A DNA stretch of 64,000 bases, taken from positions 868,001 to 932,000 of the forward strand of contig BCKQ01000003.1 in assembly GCA_001600695.1 (NCBI GenBank), given 5' to 3'. Each line of letters starts with the position of its first letter. Within the stretch, counting starts at the first letter, position 1. The notes under the pieces are model-generated. The model searched no databases. It was not told the origin of the DNA and saw only the letters and a program-made list of their open reading frames with translations. The stretch is from Ascoidea asiatica (lineage: Eukaryota > Ascomycota > Saccharomycetes > Ascoideales > Ascoideaceae). The translations under genes and the position numbers were made by a program. This document shows positions 1-10,307 of the stretch, piece after piece.

Positions 1-909
1 CATCCTTTAAATACATCTAATAATAATAATCATAATAATAAAGATATTATAAATAATATTACAACTACTATTAATGATCAAAATCGTGATACAATAATTA
101 ATAATACTCCTCATTTTACTTCAGGAATTTGTGCTATTTGTATTGAAGAATTTCAAGATGATGATAATGTGCGTGGTTTAATTTGTGGTCATGTATTTCA
201 TACTGAATGTATTGATCCTTGGTTAACTACAAGAAAAGCTTGTTGTCCAAGTTGTAAAAGAGATTATTTTATTAAAAATTCAAATTTAAATGCTAAAACC
301 AATTCAAGACATAATAGACGTCTTCGTCATCATAATCGTCATGATGAATCTATTGAAAATGATAATAATGAAACAGTGAATCCTCATCTTGAATTATTGG
401 CTCAAGAAGAAATTGATGCTTTAAGAGAAGAAGAAGAACAATATCTTCAAAATATTAGAAATCAACATAATAATCAACCTGATTCCTTTAATGAATATTT
501 CAATCGTTTTAGACCATTAGATATTAGAGCAAATGAAGTTCTAATTGCCAATCCAGAATTTGAGCAATTATCAGTAGATAAAATCAACAGTTCATTTTTC
601 AATTGGAGGTATAGATTTTTTTGGAACGTTATGGGTATAACTAAAAGGGATTTAATTAATGCTTTTATTATTTGTTTGGCCCATCGTCAACATGAAAATT
701 CAACAAATGAGAGTAATGATGCTGACTCAAACAATAATACAACTAATCCTAATTCTAGTGTAGCTAATAACGATATCACTAATTCGACTTCAAATGCTGC
801 TAATAATAATACTTCTTCTACTAATACCCAACCTATTGGATCTATTGAAGAGACATCTGAATCTCATAGGATTGCAAATGATCGTCATTCACTTGATAAT
901 GCAGTCTAG
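1..909 (+). CDS. RING-H2 finger E3 ubiquitin ligase, 3' part (5' end outside window)
   Basis: The reading frame is open from base 1, so the gene begins upstream of the window; the visible part is 302 codons ending in TAG at 907-909. A complete RING-H2 is seen with spacing C-x2-C-x14-C-x-H-x2-H-x2-C-x11-C-x2-C: Cys codons at 130, 139 and 184, His at 190 and 199, Cys at 208, 244 and 253. The Pro-Trp pair before the last Cys pair is typical of E2-binding RINGs. Such domains bind zinc and pass ubiquitin from E2 to substrate. After the RING come an acidic Glu-rich helix (about codons 137-155), a region with aromatic residues and an Asn/Ser-rich tail. A RING followed by a long tail would fit the PA-TM-RING (RNF13-like) family, but the PA domain and membrane segment that would prove this lie outside the window. 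An Asn-rich spacer precedes the RING. Family call is firm; the specific ligase is not identified. Confidence 0.85.
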   Translation, partial: HPLNTSNNNNHNNKDIINNITTTINDQNRDTIINNTPHFTSGICAICIEEFQDDDNVRGLICGHVFHTECIDPWLTTRKACCPSCKRDYFIKNSNLNAKTNSRHNRRLRHHNRHDESIENDNNETVNPHLELLAQEEIDALREEEEQYLQNIRNQHNNQPDSFNEYFNRFRPLDIRANEVLIANPEFEQLSVDKINSSFFNWRYRFFWNVMGITKRDLINAFIICLAHRQHENSTNESNDADSNNNTTNPNSSVANNDITNSTSNAANNNTSSTNTQPIGSIEETSESHRIANDRHSLDNAV

Positions 910-2014
910 ATTTAGTGAATATTCTGCTCTTCATTAGACGATACGAGACTTTTTTTGTCTCTTTACATTTTTTGTTCGTCTATTCTTTTCCTTAGTATAT
1001 CCTACGGTTTTTTCTTCCCTCACATAATATTCTTTGGTTATTTTCTTACTTATCGTTTATTAATTTTGAACATTTTTTGATTCTTTTTTTTGATTTTATG
1101 ACTGCTTTCTGATTATTTATTGGTTTTATTGGTTTTATCGTTGCAGCTATTTATACATTTTACATTTAGCCTTAATCAATTGAGCTTCTTGATTTATGAA
1201 ATTAACTTTTTTTAGCATATTTCTTTTTTAATTCTCTTCAATTCCTATTTTTAATTTTATATTCTACTTTAATACTTGTGAAACTACTGTAGTAAACTTA
1301 CAACTTTCGGATCTGTAGACCATTTATCTTTAAAAATAGACCACTTGTAACTTTCCTTTTTTGTTTCCCAAAATTTTGATGATTTTAGACTAGGTATAAG
1401 ATTCATCAAAGAGCGTGAAAAAAACATATCATGTAATTATAACTTGATGTCTAGAAAATTTATTAAAAGCTATTTATTTATTTTCTCATAGGTTTCGAGG
1501 GAAAGTTTTTGTTGTAAAATGTAAATTAAAGTACAATTAACAGTAGGTATAATTTTGGAAAAAAATTTCAAATATAAAAAAATATAAGAGTAATAAAGTT
1601 TAGAATGAAAAAAAGAACGACGACAGATTTAAAGAAAGAGAAATTAAACTATAAAGAATAATTTTTAATAATTAAATAAACAATAAAAAAATTTGTTCAA
1701 GAAAAAAGTAAATAAAAAAAACATCACAATCTGCTGAAACAGAGCATAAACTGAGAACAGTGGAAAATGTATGAATGCCATAAATAAAAAACCAATATAC
1801 ATAGTAAACAATATAAAAAATAAGAAAGAAGAAAACAAGAAAATACACGATGGATATAAATGATATAAAAAAAAAAAGAAAAATTTTCAAGCTTTAATAA
1901 AACTAAAAGTGATTTCATATTCCTTTTTTAATTTGTTTTTTTCTATTAGTAGTTTTTGTTAAAAGAGTGCTGAAAGATTATAAGGTAAACCATGTAATAT
2001 TATATATACAGAAA
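910..2014. other. Intergenic region between the RING and TIF3 stop codons (convergent)
   Basis: 1.1 kb between two convergent genes, so it should hold two 3' ends. It is T-rich in the first part and A-rich in the second, as expected for 3' UTR and termination signals on opposite strands. A small palindrome-like element (CTACTGTAG) lies near 1284. Short open frames near 1672-1918 on the minus strand are low-complexity Phe/Ile-rich and do not look coding. I see no RNA gene. Confidence 0.4.
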
Positions 2015-4023
2015 TCATTTTTTTGATTTTGCAACAATTTTCCAACCATTATCATCAACATCATCAACGGTTAAAGCAGCTGCAGCTTTTTCTAATTGAG
2101 TTAATTGTTCTTTTTTTGGAGCAATTTTTACAGATTTATTTTCTTTATCATCATCATCATCATCTTCAGTAGTTAATACACTATAAATTGATTTTTTTGG
2201 TTTAGGTGGAGCAACTTGAAGTTCTTCATTTTTAGATTTTGGATTGATATATGAATGATTTTTAAATTGACGAGGATTTGCATGAAGTTTTTCACCACGT
2301 TTAGACCAATCAAGTTCTTCTTTCTGTTCTTTTGGATCTCTTGATGAAGATTTTCTTCTATAAGTATTTGGTTTCATATTATTATTATTATTATTATTAT
2401 TATTGTTGTTGTTGTTATTATTATTATGATTCTGTTTTGAATTATTGAAAGATCTTGGACCAGTACGAGCAGAACCCCAATCAAGTTCAGGTTCTTCAAT
2501 ACGTGGTTTTCTTTCTCTAAAATGAGGTTTGAAAGCTTGTTTATCTTTTTGAATTTCATTTGAATCATTTGAATCATTTGATTCAGTGATAATTTCATCA
2601 TTATTATCTTTTTTAAAATCTTTTTTAAATTCTTTTTCTTTTTTTGGAATAGATGGAGGTAATTCAGCTTTTTCTTTTACAGCAGATTCCCAATCAAGTT
2701 CAGGTTCTTCTTTTCTTGGTTTTCTTGGTTCCCTTGGTTCTCTTTGTTCTCTTGGTTCTCTTCGATGATATTTTTTTTCATTAAATTCATTTTTTTGTTT
2801 TTCTTCTTCAGTTTGTGGAGGTAATTCAATTTTAGTTGAACGAGCAGCACCCCAATCTAAATCAGGTTCTTCTTTACGCAATGGTTTTCTTTGTCTTGAA
2901 TTATGACGTTCATTTGAAATAATACTTGAAGATCTTTGATTTGATTGTGGTAAATCAGCTTTTTCTTTTAAAGCTTTTTCCCAATCTAAATTATCTTCTT
3001 TAAATTCACGATGTGGTCTTTCAAAACTTCCAGTTCTTGGAGTATTTGGTCTTCTATTTGATCTTTGTCTTTCAGAATTTAAATTTGATGGAGGTAATGA
3101 AATTTTTTCATCACGAGCAGTACCCCAATCTAATTCAGGTTCAGGAGATTTATTACGACCACCAAAATCATTATTATCATTATCATCATAATTTCTATTG
3201 AAATTTCCATTACCTCTACCTCTTTGTTGAAATCTTGAATTTGAACCACTTCTCATATTATTATTATTGTTGTTGTTGTTATTATCTAAAGGAGGTAATG
3301 GACCACCAGATCTTAAATTTGACCAATCAATTTCTTTTTCTTCTCTTGGACCAGAATTTGAAAATCTATTATTTGACATACCACCACCACTATTCATTCT
3401 ATCATTTTTATTTGGAGAAGCAACATTAATATAAACTTTTCTACCATTTAATTCATCACCAGAATATTGTAAAATATTTTCAAGATCATTTCTATTTTTA
3501 AAAGTAACAAAAGCAAAACCTCTTAATTTAGATCTATCCATATTATCTCTTGGTAGAGTTAAATCATCAATTATATTACTATTTGATTGTAATTTTTGAT
3601 TTAAATAATCACTTAATGAATTTTCATCAGCATCCCAAGGTAAATTATTAATAATTGCTTTATATGGAGGTTGATCAGGAACAGGAAATTCTTCTCTTAC
3701 AGGTTTTGAAGAATAATTTGAAGTTGTACCTTGACGATAACTATCAGATCTATTACCCATATTATTTGATAAACCAAAACCAGAAGATGCAAAACGAGAT
3801 TGAGCTTGCATTGTTGGAACAGAAATTGAAGAAATATCAAGATCATCATCAGCCCATGAACCACCTAAAGATTCATCAGCAAGAAAGGATGCTAAATCCA
3901 TTTTTTGAGCCTTTTTTGGAGCTTTATATTAAAGAAGAAATAAAAAAATTTGATATTAGTAACATTTTTACTTTAAATGAAAATTGAATGAAAATATATA
4001 GATGAATAATAATACATACCCAT
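2015..4023 (-). CDS. TIF3: Translation initiation factor eIF4B (Tif3), two exons
   Basis: eIF4B stimulates eIF4A helicase activity and mRNA recruitment to the 40S subunit in the cytoplasm. Proposed structure: exon 1 is 4020-4023 (ATGG), the intron is 3922-4019, exon 2 is 2015-3921; 636 residues. Splicing gives MAPKKAQKMDLASFLADE, which closely resembles the N-terminus of Saccharomyces Tif3 (MAPPKK...KMDLTSFL). Starting at the internal ATG at 3901 would lose eight conserved residues. An RRM spans about residues 87-172 with RNP2 (AIINNL) and RNP1 (RGFAFVTF). It is followed by seven copies of a degenerate repeat with core [DE]-[LI]-D-W plus a charged stretch and often LPP, the diagnostic eIF4B repeat region, interrupted by Asn tracts. 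The C-terminus is Lys-rich. The assignment is firm; the exon structure is inferred from splice signals and homology. Confidence 0.93.
3922..4019 (-). other. TIF3: Intron of TIF3 (98 nt)
   Basis: On the minus strand a perfect GTATGT donor follows ATGG at 4019. A branch point TACTAAT lies at 3955-3961 and the acceptor AG ends at 3922, about 34 nt downstream of the branch A. Joining ATGG to 3921 preserves frame and recreates the conserved Tif3 N-terminus. Confidence 0.88.
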
Positions 4024-5076
4024 TTTGAAAAAATTTGATAATTTTTTTTTATAAATTTAATTAAAAATAAATTAATTATTAAAAGATTATGTTTGAAATT
4101 TTAAATAAAAATTTCAATATTTTATATATTTATATTCTTTTATTTGTAAATATTTAAATATATGTGTATATATATATATATAGATAGATTAAATTCTATA
4201 TAAAATATAAGATAACTATATAAAAAAAAAAAGAAAGATATAATAAATATATTAAAGGAAGTAACAATCACAAGAATATATCAAGCAATAGAATAAATTA
4301 TATAATCTAATAATGTGTATGTAATGTAATAATAGTAATAAAAATAAATTAGAATAATTATTCAAATTGCTGAATTTTATTGAGAGTTTAGATTGAAAGT
4401 AATTGATTGTTTTTGCTTAGACGACACTTTGTAGAAAAAATGAAAAATTTTCCTTTAAAGTTATGAAAAAAATTAAAGGCATTTTTGAAAAAGAATGAAA
4501 CGATGAAAGTTTGCTGTGAGAAATGTTAGCAAGGCTGGTTGGGGCTGGTTGGGGCTGGTTGGGGCTGAGGAAGGTGTTGGGGTGCACGCTCAGGCAGTGC
4601 TTTTGGACCGGTTCTTGGGAGGTTTGGGGTTTAGGGGGGTTGGGAGGTTTAGGGGGATTTAAAGGGGTTAACTACGGATAACAATGGAAAAAGTTACGGA
4701 TTATATAAGCATGATGTTTAGAGACCGCTTTTATGGAACTTCTTGTACATGCAAAGAAACGTATTTAGCTGTCTTTTGCCGTTGACTTGGCATTTCCTTG
4801 CAGTACCCAGATTTTCAAATTATTTTTATATAACTTTATTCATTACTACTGTACTACTGTACTTTTATTTATTATTCAATGATGATTTTTTATTTAAATT
4901 TATTTAAATTACATAAAATAAAATGATTTTTAAGGAGAAAGAGAAGAAAAGTATTGTTATTATAATATAGCGGAACACTTCAATATATATGAAGGATATG
5001 ATGTTTATAGATGTAAGAAAAAAGAAATGAAATTTAATGAAATGATTATTAATTTTTTTTTTTAGTTTTTTTTATG
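4024..5076. promoter_or_regulatory. TIF3 upstream region with G-rich repeats; 3' side of the WD-repeat gene
   Basis: TIF3 starts at 4023 on the minus strand, so this is its promoter; the far end holds the 3' UTR of the WD-repeat gene. The first 350 bp are almost pure A/T with a TA run at 4160-4180. At 4533-4570 a 10-bp unit GGCTGGTTGG is repeated about 3.5 times, and 4611-4670 is very G-rich with TTTAGGGGG-type blocks and several GGGG runs. Around 4845-4862 the sequence TACTGTACTACTGTAC occurs. Confidence 0.5.
4533..4570 (+). repeat. Tandem 10-bp G-rich repeat (GGCTGGTTGG, about 3.5 copies)
   Basis: Three full copies and a partial copy of GGCTGGTTGG lie about 510 bp upstream of TIF3. They sit inside a strongly G-biased block in otherwise A/T-rich DNA. 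The G runs could form a quadruplex or bind a regulator; neither can be shown from sequence alone. Confidence 0.8.
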
Positions 5077-5375
5077 TCAATTATCAAAATTATTCAAATA
5101 TCTTTCTGTTGAATTAGAGAAGTTTAAATATTGTATACTTTTTCTAAAGGACTTAGAAGTATTTGATGAAGAAGAAGAATTACTATCATTAGTAGTAGTA
5201 GTAGTAGTAGTAGTGTTAGCTGTGTTTGTAATAGATTGTGGATTAAATTGAGTTTGATTTTGAAGTGGATGTGGAGGAGGTACAGCCAGATTTATATTAT
5301 TATTATATTGAGACATTGAGATATTTGAAATTGAATCATTTTGATTAAAAGAACTATGAAAATCATAATAATCTC

Positions 5376-5415
<40 letters not shown>

Positions 5416-6915
5416 ATAATTATTATAATTTGAATTTATAATATCATGTTTTAAAGAACCAATACAAACTTGATTTGAATAATTATTATAATCCATATCA
5501 ATAAATTTTCCACTATAAATATCTTTTAATTGAATTTTATTATATTGATTATCATTATCTTTGTTATTATTATAAAGAATATTATTAATATGATTTAAAT
5601 CATTAAAATTTTTTGAGATTGGTAAATATGAATAAAAAGTTGAAGAATCATTTGATAAACAATAAATAATTTTTTTATTATTAATATAATTAAATTTATT
5701 ATTATCATTAATTATTGAAAATTTAGAATTTTTTATAAATTTATTATTTAAATTTAAAAAATTAGATAAATTATAATATTTATAAATTAATTTATTTTTA
5801 TTATTTAAATCAAAAATTCTAATTTCATTATTATTAGTTGATAAAGTATAAATAAAATTTGAATCATAATCAATTTCAAATTGTTTATTACCATTATCAA
5901 TTGTATTATTATTATTAATATTATTATTAATATTATTATTAATATTATTATTAATATTATTTGTAAAAGATTTATATTGATTTTTTTTATTAAATCTTAA
6001 ATCATATAAATTTATATTTGAATCTAAATTTGAAGTTGAAATAATTTTATAATCATTATAAAATTTTAAATCAGTTAATTTATTATTAATTTTTAAATTA
6101 TTATTATGATTTGAAATTAAATTAAAAATTGAATTTTTTTGTCTAATATCATAAATTGATAATAAATTTTTATTTGAAGTTATTAATAAATTTTTATTAA
6201 ATTTTGAAAAACATGAATTATTAAAACAAGAAATTGAATTTAAAGATTTAATTGAATTAATTTTAAAAATTGAAATTTTTTTTATTGAATCTAATAAATT
6301 AATTTGATTTAATTGAGTTATTAAAAAAATTGAATCATCATTTGATAAATTTAAATTAATAATATTACCAAAATTAATTAAATTTGAAAAATTTTCTAAA
6401 ATTACAGTATCTTGTTTAATTTCTGAATGAATATTAATTAAACCATTATTATCACCAGATAATACAAAAGAATTATTATTAAAAGTTTTTAATTTAAAAT
6501 TTATAGAATTTGAAGAATATGAAATTATATGAGAATTTGAAATTTTTTTATTTTTTAAATAATATAAAGGTAAATAATTATTCCAATTATTTAAATAATT
6601 TAAATTTGATAAATTTGAATAAATGAGTAAATTATTTTGATTTATATTATTATTATTATTATTATTTGAAATAAATTTTAAATTATGATTATTAATATTT
6701 TGATATAATTGATTTTTTTTTAAATTTATATTCAGATTTGATAATGATCTTTTTCTCTTTACTTGAATATTGTTATTGTTATTGTTATTGTCAACTTCAT
6801 GTTCTTGTTCTTGTTCTTGTTCTTCTTGTTCTTGTACTTGTTGTTCTTCTTTTTCTTTTTCTTTGCCTTTGTTTTTATTTTTATTGTTATTTTGTAATAA
6901 GGATACAATATCCAT
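5077..6915 (-). CDS. Asn-rich WD-repeat protein of unknown identity
   Basis: 612 residues from the ATG at 6915. The open frame extends two codons further upstream only through a TTG, so 6915 is preferred. The N-terminus is a Lys/Glu/Gln-rich low-complexity segment (about residues 10-50), then a basic KRKR patch. From about residue 90 to 470 there are repeated units of WD40 character: VLSGDNNGLINIHS, LLSIYDIRQKNS, IISTSNLDSNINLYDLRFN and EIRIFDLNNKNK, with YDIR/YDLR/FDL in place of the usual WD. They suggest a beta-propeller. Long Asn tracts interrupt the domain. The C-terminus is Pro, Thr and Ser/Asn-rich. The protein probably acts as a scaffold or substrate adaptor, but I cannot name the orthologue; a CRL4-type adaptor would be one guess. 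Confidence 0.7.
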
Positions 6916-7346
6916 TCTCAAAATATATATATATATATATATATACTATATATTGTATATGATATATATTATATGATTTTGATACATATAGATTTAAATA
7001 TATATCAATCTATCAATATATATATGAGATATGAGATATTATTACTTTTTAGTATTATTTTATAAATTATATTGATAATATTAGTATTATTATTAACATC
7101 TTTATTATATTAACAACAGAGTTATACTCCTAATATATATAATATATATAATATATATAATATATAATGATATTATTATATCATTGTTTTAGCATAGTCT
7201 CGTTATTATATCACTGATATTTTGGTAGTGTTTCTATTGTTTTATTGTTTTATTATGGCAGTTGGAAGCCAGCGGGATTGAAATAGGACAAAGAAGAGCA
7301 ACAAAAGAAGCAAAAGAAGGAAGAGCCCAGTCCTAGCTGAGCCCGG

Positions 7347-7378
7347 GCTGCGTCTGGCTGCGTCTGGCTGCATCTGGC
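7347..7378 (+). repeat. Tandem 10-bp repeat GCTGCGTCTG (about 3 copies)
   Basis: Three near-identical 10-bp units, the third with one change (GCTGCATCTG). They sit in the GC-richer island upstream of the WD-repeat gene. Confidence 0.8.
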
Positions 7379-7930
7379 GATTTTGGAGGTTTTGTGTTTG
7401 TGTTCTGGTGGTTTTGGTGCGTGTGGTGCGTGTGGTGTTGGAAGTGGTTGGTGGTTGGTGGTTGGTGACTGTGGGGAATCCAGTCACGTGTGGGTGGGTC
7501 ACTGTGTTTCCTAATTGATATAATCATAACTAGATAATTAGATATTTAGGTAATTAGGTAATTAGTTATTTAGTTAATTAGTTGATATTTGATACGTTAC
7601 AAAAAAAAGCAGGAAGAGAATCTTCAAGTTGGGAAACAAATAAATAAATCTACTGATTGTGGAGTGAAGAAGTGAATGAAGAAGTGAAGAATCATTCACC
7701 AACTATTACTAACAATCACTTGATGCACTCCTTCAATACAATACAATACAATACAATCAATTCTCTCTCTTCTTTCTCTTCTTTCTCTTCTCCAGGTTTA
7801 TTCAATTGACTTATTCAATTGACTTAATTCAAATTCCAGGTGTAAAAACGCCGTTTGGATACTTTGAATGTTTGAAACCTGGGGAAGGCCAGATGTTCAA
7901 TCATTGAATATATGAAGAATTCATTGAATA

Positions 7931-7970
7931 TCTTAAGAAATCTTAAGAAATCTTAAGAAATCTTAAGAAA
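7931..7970 (+). repeat. Four perfect copies of TCTTAAGAAA
   Basis: Each 10-bp unit contains the palindrome TTCTTAAGAA when read across the unit boundary, so the array is also a chain of palindromes. It lies about 430 bp upstream of the small zinc-ribbon gene. Confidence 0.85.
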
Positions 7971-8400
7971 TGTGTTATTTCATAAATGAATATTCAATTA
8001 TTTCAGTTATTTTCAAATCTTCAATTTTACCAGTTTACCAGTTTATCATTTATCATTTATCATTTATTTTACCTTTTACCTTTTACTTTTTACTTTTTCA
8101 TTTTACATTTTACATTTTACTATCAATACTATTATTAGTTAATACTAAATATACTACTATACTAAATATACTATTATACTATTATACTATTATACTATTA
8201 TACTATTATACTGTTTATTTAATATTTATATAAATATGGGGTAAATTCTTCCTTTTTATATCCATATCCATACAATCTATCAATCTATCAATCTATCAAT
8301 CTATCAATTTATCATTATATCTTATATCTCATATTATATATTATATATTATATTATATTATATTATACTATCATTCTCTCACTTCATATCATATATCAAA

Positions 8401-8698
8401 ATGGTAAGTAACTAATCATATATATCAATATAATATATATCAATATAATATATATCAATATAATATTACTTAATCAATCAATTTTACTAACAATATAATT
8501 AATTTAATTAATTTTTTATTTATTTAGTCTGGTTTAAAAAAATGTCTTTTATGTGAACAAAATTTTCCTGAAATTGGTATTAATAAAATTGGTTTATGTT
8601 TTGGTTGTTCAGGAATTTATTTTAGAGAAATGCAAAGTCCATTAGCTGATAGATATAAATTAATTTCAAAATTAAAAGGTAAAGGTAAATTTAAATAA
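8401..8698 (+). CDS. Small spliced zinc-ribbon protein, 57 residues
   Basis: Exon 1 is only ATG (8401-8403), the intron is 8404-8527, exon 2 runs 8528-8698 and ends in TAA. The product begins MSGLKKCLLCEQNFPEIGI and has two CxxC pairs (Cys7/Cys10 and Cys25/Cys28, counting the initiator Met) spaced by 14 residues, a typical treble-clef or ribbon zinc site. A Ser-Pro-Leu helix-like segment and a basic Gly/Lys C-terminus (KLKGKGKFK) follow. Splice signals are textbook: GTAAGT donor, TACTAAC branch point, TTTAG acceptor. Codon use (TTA, GGT, AGA) matches neighbouring real genes. It falls below usual ORF size cutoffs and would be missed without intron modelling. I do not recognise the family; nucleic-acid or ribosome binding is possible but only inferred from the zinc pairs and basic tail. 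Confidence 0.8.
8404..8527 (+). other. Intron of the small zinc-ribbon gene (124 nt)
   Basis: Donor GTAAGT directly after the ATG, perfect TACTAAC branch point at 8485-8491, acceptor TAG ending at 8527. The interior contains three copies of an AT-rich ATATCAATATAAT unit. Confidence 0.9.
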
Positions 8699-9199
8699 TC
8701 TATTATATTATAATCAATCTATTATATTATATATCTATATTATATCAATGTTAATGTTAATGTCAATGTTTTATATCTATATCTATATTTATCTTTTAAT
8801 TACATCTTTGCTATTTCATTAACTATTTCATTAACTATTTCATATATTATCATTATCATTTAATTCATTCTTTATCTATTCATTTAGTTATTCATTTAGT
8901 TATTCATTTAATAAACTTCATTTCTTTTTATATCATTCTCACTCGTCATTATAATTACTGTAATTAATGATTGATTGAAGAATAAAATTATTTAATAAAA
9001 ATAAAAAATATTTATAGTCACGTGCATATTAAACTAGAGCCTTAACACTGGACCGCTGGCTTTTATCAAGAATTTAATTAAATATTCCTTTATATTTGTT
9101 TATCTATTATTTATATCTTATTTGTTTATTTATTTATTTATCTATCTTCATTCAATTCAATTCAATTCAATTCAATTCAATCAATTCATTATATTCAAA
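8699..9199. promoter_or_regulatory. Short intergenic region upstream of the ankyrin gene, with a GTCACGTG site
   Basis: A/T-rich DNA with simple repeats such as TTAACTATTTCA and TTCATTTAGTTA. A GTCACGTG element (CACGTG 9019-9024) followed by the locally GC-richer segment 9035-9065 lies about 180 bp before the ankyrin start. The leader immediately before the ATG has a CAATT repeat (9150-9185). Confidence 0.5.
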
Positions 9200-10054
9200 A
9201 TGACAAATGATATCTCAAATAATAACAATTCAAATGACAATAAAGATGATAATGAATTAAATGAAATTTTAAAAGATCAATTATTAGATTCTTCTCGTTT
9301 AGATAATTTAGATTTACTTAATTCAATTTTTAAAAAATTAAATAATAATAATTTAAAAATTTCAAATTTAATTAATTCAACTTTTGATACTTTTGGTAAT
9401 ACTCCTTTACATCTTTCAATAAAATATGGTAGTTTTCAAATCTTAGATACAATCTTAGATTTTGAAAATATAGAAATTGATCCAAAAAATAAAATTAATT
9501 ATGAAACTCCATTACATTTCTCAATTTATTATTTATTTAATATTACTGATAACTTTAATAATAATAATAACAAAAAAGATATTTTGGAACTTGAAGATAA
9601 ATTAAATTTTGGTAAATTATTACTTGAAACTTTAATTGAATCAGGTTCAGATCCAAGAATTAAAAATAAAAATAATGAAAAATCAATAGATTTAATTTAT
9701 TTAAAATTTCCAAATTTATTATCAAAAAATTTTAATAATAAAATTATTTTAAATTTTCAAGAAAATTTTTATTTAAATTTAATAAATTATTTAAAAAATT
9801 CTGAATTACAATTTATTCAAGAAGAATCTATACAATTTTTAGAAAAAAAATCTTCATTAAATTCAATTACCAATAATAATAATAATAATAATAATAATGA
9901 TAATAATATAATTCCAGATGAATTTAAACAAAATATTTCAAATTCAGATTCAAATTCAGATTCAAATTCAGCTTCAGATTCTGATGATGAAAATGATATT
10001 GATGATCCAAATATTCAAAATTTATCAAATAATACTAAAAAATTATCAATTTAA
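9200..10054 (+). CDS. Ankyrin-repeat protein similar to Saccharomyces YGL242C
   Basis: 284 residues from ATG 9200. The frame is open 26 codons further upstream, but that stretch encodes a low-complexity run over the CAATT repeat, so 9200 (after CAAA) is the likely start. Ankyrin signatures are clear: GNTPLHLSIKYGSFQILDTIL at about residues 65-85 and a second unit with ETPLHFSIYYL about 35 residues later, then IESGSDPRIKNKNNEKSIDL. The order and wording (GNT-LHL, IEID, TPLH, GSDPR-KNK) resemble the small cytoplasmic ankyrin protein YGL242C as I remember it. The C-terminal 100 residues contain an Asn tract and an acidic Ser/Asp repeat not expected in the core family. Molecular function is unknown. 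The gene is convergent with KAP114. Confidence 0.7.
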   Translation: MTNDISNNNNSNDNKDDNELNEILKDQLLDSSRLDNLDLLNSIFKKLNNNNLKISNLINSTFDTFGNTPLHLSIKYGSFQILDTILDFENIEIDPKNKINYETPLHFSIYYLFNITDNFNNNNNKKDILELEDKLNFGKLLLETLIESGSDPRIKNKNNEKSIDLIYLKFPNLLSKNFNNKIILNFQENFYLNLINYLKNSELQFIQEESIQFLEKKSSLNSITNNNNNNNNNDNNIIPDEFKQNISNSDSNSDSNSASDSDDENDIDDPNIQNLSNNTKKLSI

Positions 10055-10307
10055 TCTTTCATTTCTTATTTCTCTTTATCTCTATTCATTCTTTATCTTT
10101 TTTCATCTTTTTCATCTTTTTCATCTTTTTCATCTTTTTCATCTTTTTTTTCTCATATTATCTAATTTCTCACTTTTTTTATTTCAAATTCATTTAATTT
10201 TCATCTTTTTTAGAATCTTCTTTTTTATTTATACAATATATAGTTATATTTATATTTATATTTATATTTATATATAATTTAATAAACCCATTTTTTTTTA
10301 ATTATAT
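10055..10307. terminator. Shared 3' region of the ankyrin gene and KAP114
   Basis: 253 bp between convergent stop codons. It is very T-rich on the plus strand with five TTTTTCATC-type repeats (10095-10150) and a TATTTATATT run (10240-10275). These look like 3' UTR and polyadenylation signals, but no specific site can be fixed. Confidence 0.45.

Larger units (their letters stand above)
6916..8400. promoter_or_regulatory. Divergent promoter region with GC-richer island and several short tandem repeats
   Basis: It separates the WD-repeat gene (minus) from the small zinc-ribbon gene (plus). It starts with TA runs and ATAATAT repeats (6922-7170). A GC-rich island at 7250-7505 contains a 10-bp GCTGCGTCTG repeat (7347-7378), GTGGTTG repeats and a GTCACGTG element (CACGTG 7485-7490), a Cbf1-type site. 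Further on are TCTTAAGAAA times four (7931-7970), ACTATTAT repeats near 8150-8210 and ATCTATCA repeats near 8275-8310. Open frames here (for example 7242-7527 minus) are Thr-rich and do not look coding. Confidence 0.5.

Noticed and set aside
2374-2601. Small frames antisense or out of frame inside TIF3 and other genes
   Set aside because: Shadows of Asn, Asp and Ser repeats of the true genes.
7242-7527. Thr/Gln-rich open frames on the minus strand
   Set aside because: They translate short GC-rich tandem repeats only.
9019-9065. Centromere (CDEI-like GTCACGTG)
   Set aside because: No CDEIII-like element or matching A/T-rich core follows, and the same CACGTG word recurs in many promoters.
9122-9199. 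Upstream extension of the ankyrin protein
   Set aside because: It would encode a Phe/Gln-rich run over the CAATT repeat; the ATG at 9200 fits family length and leader context better.
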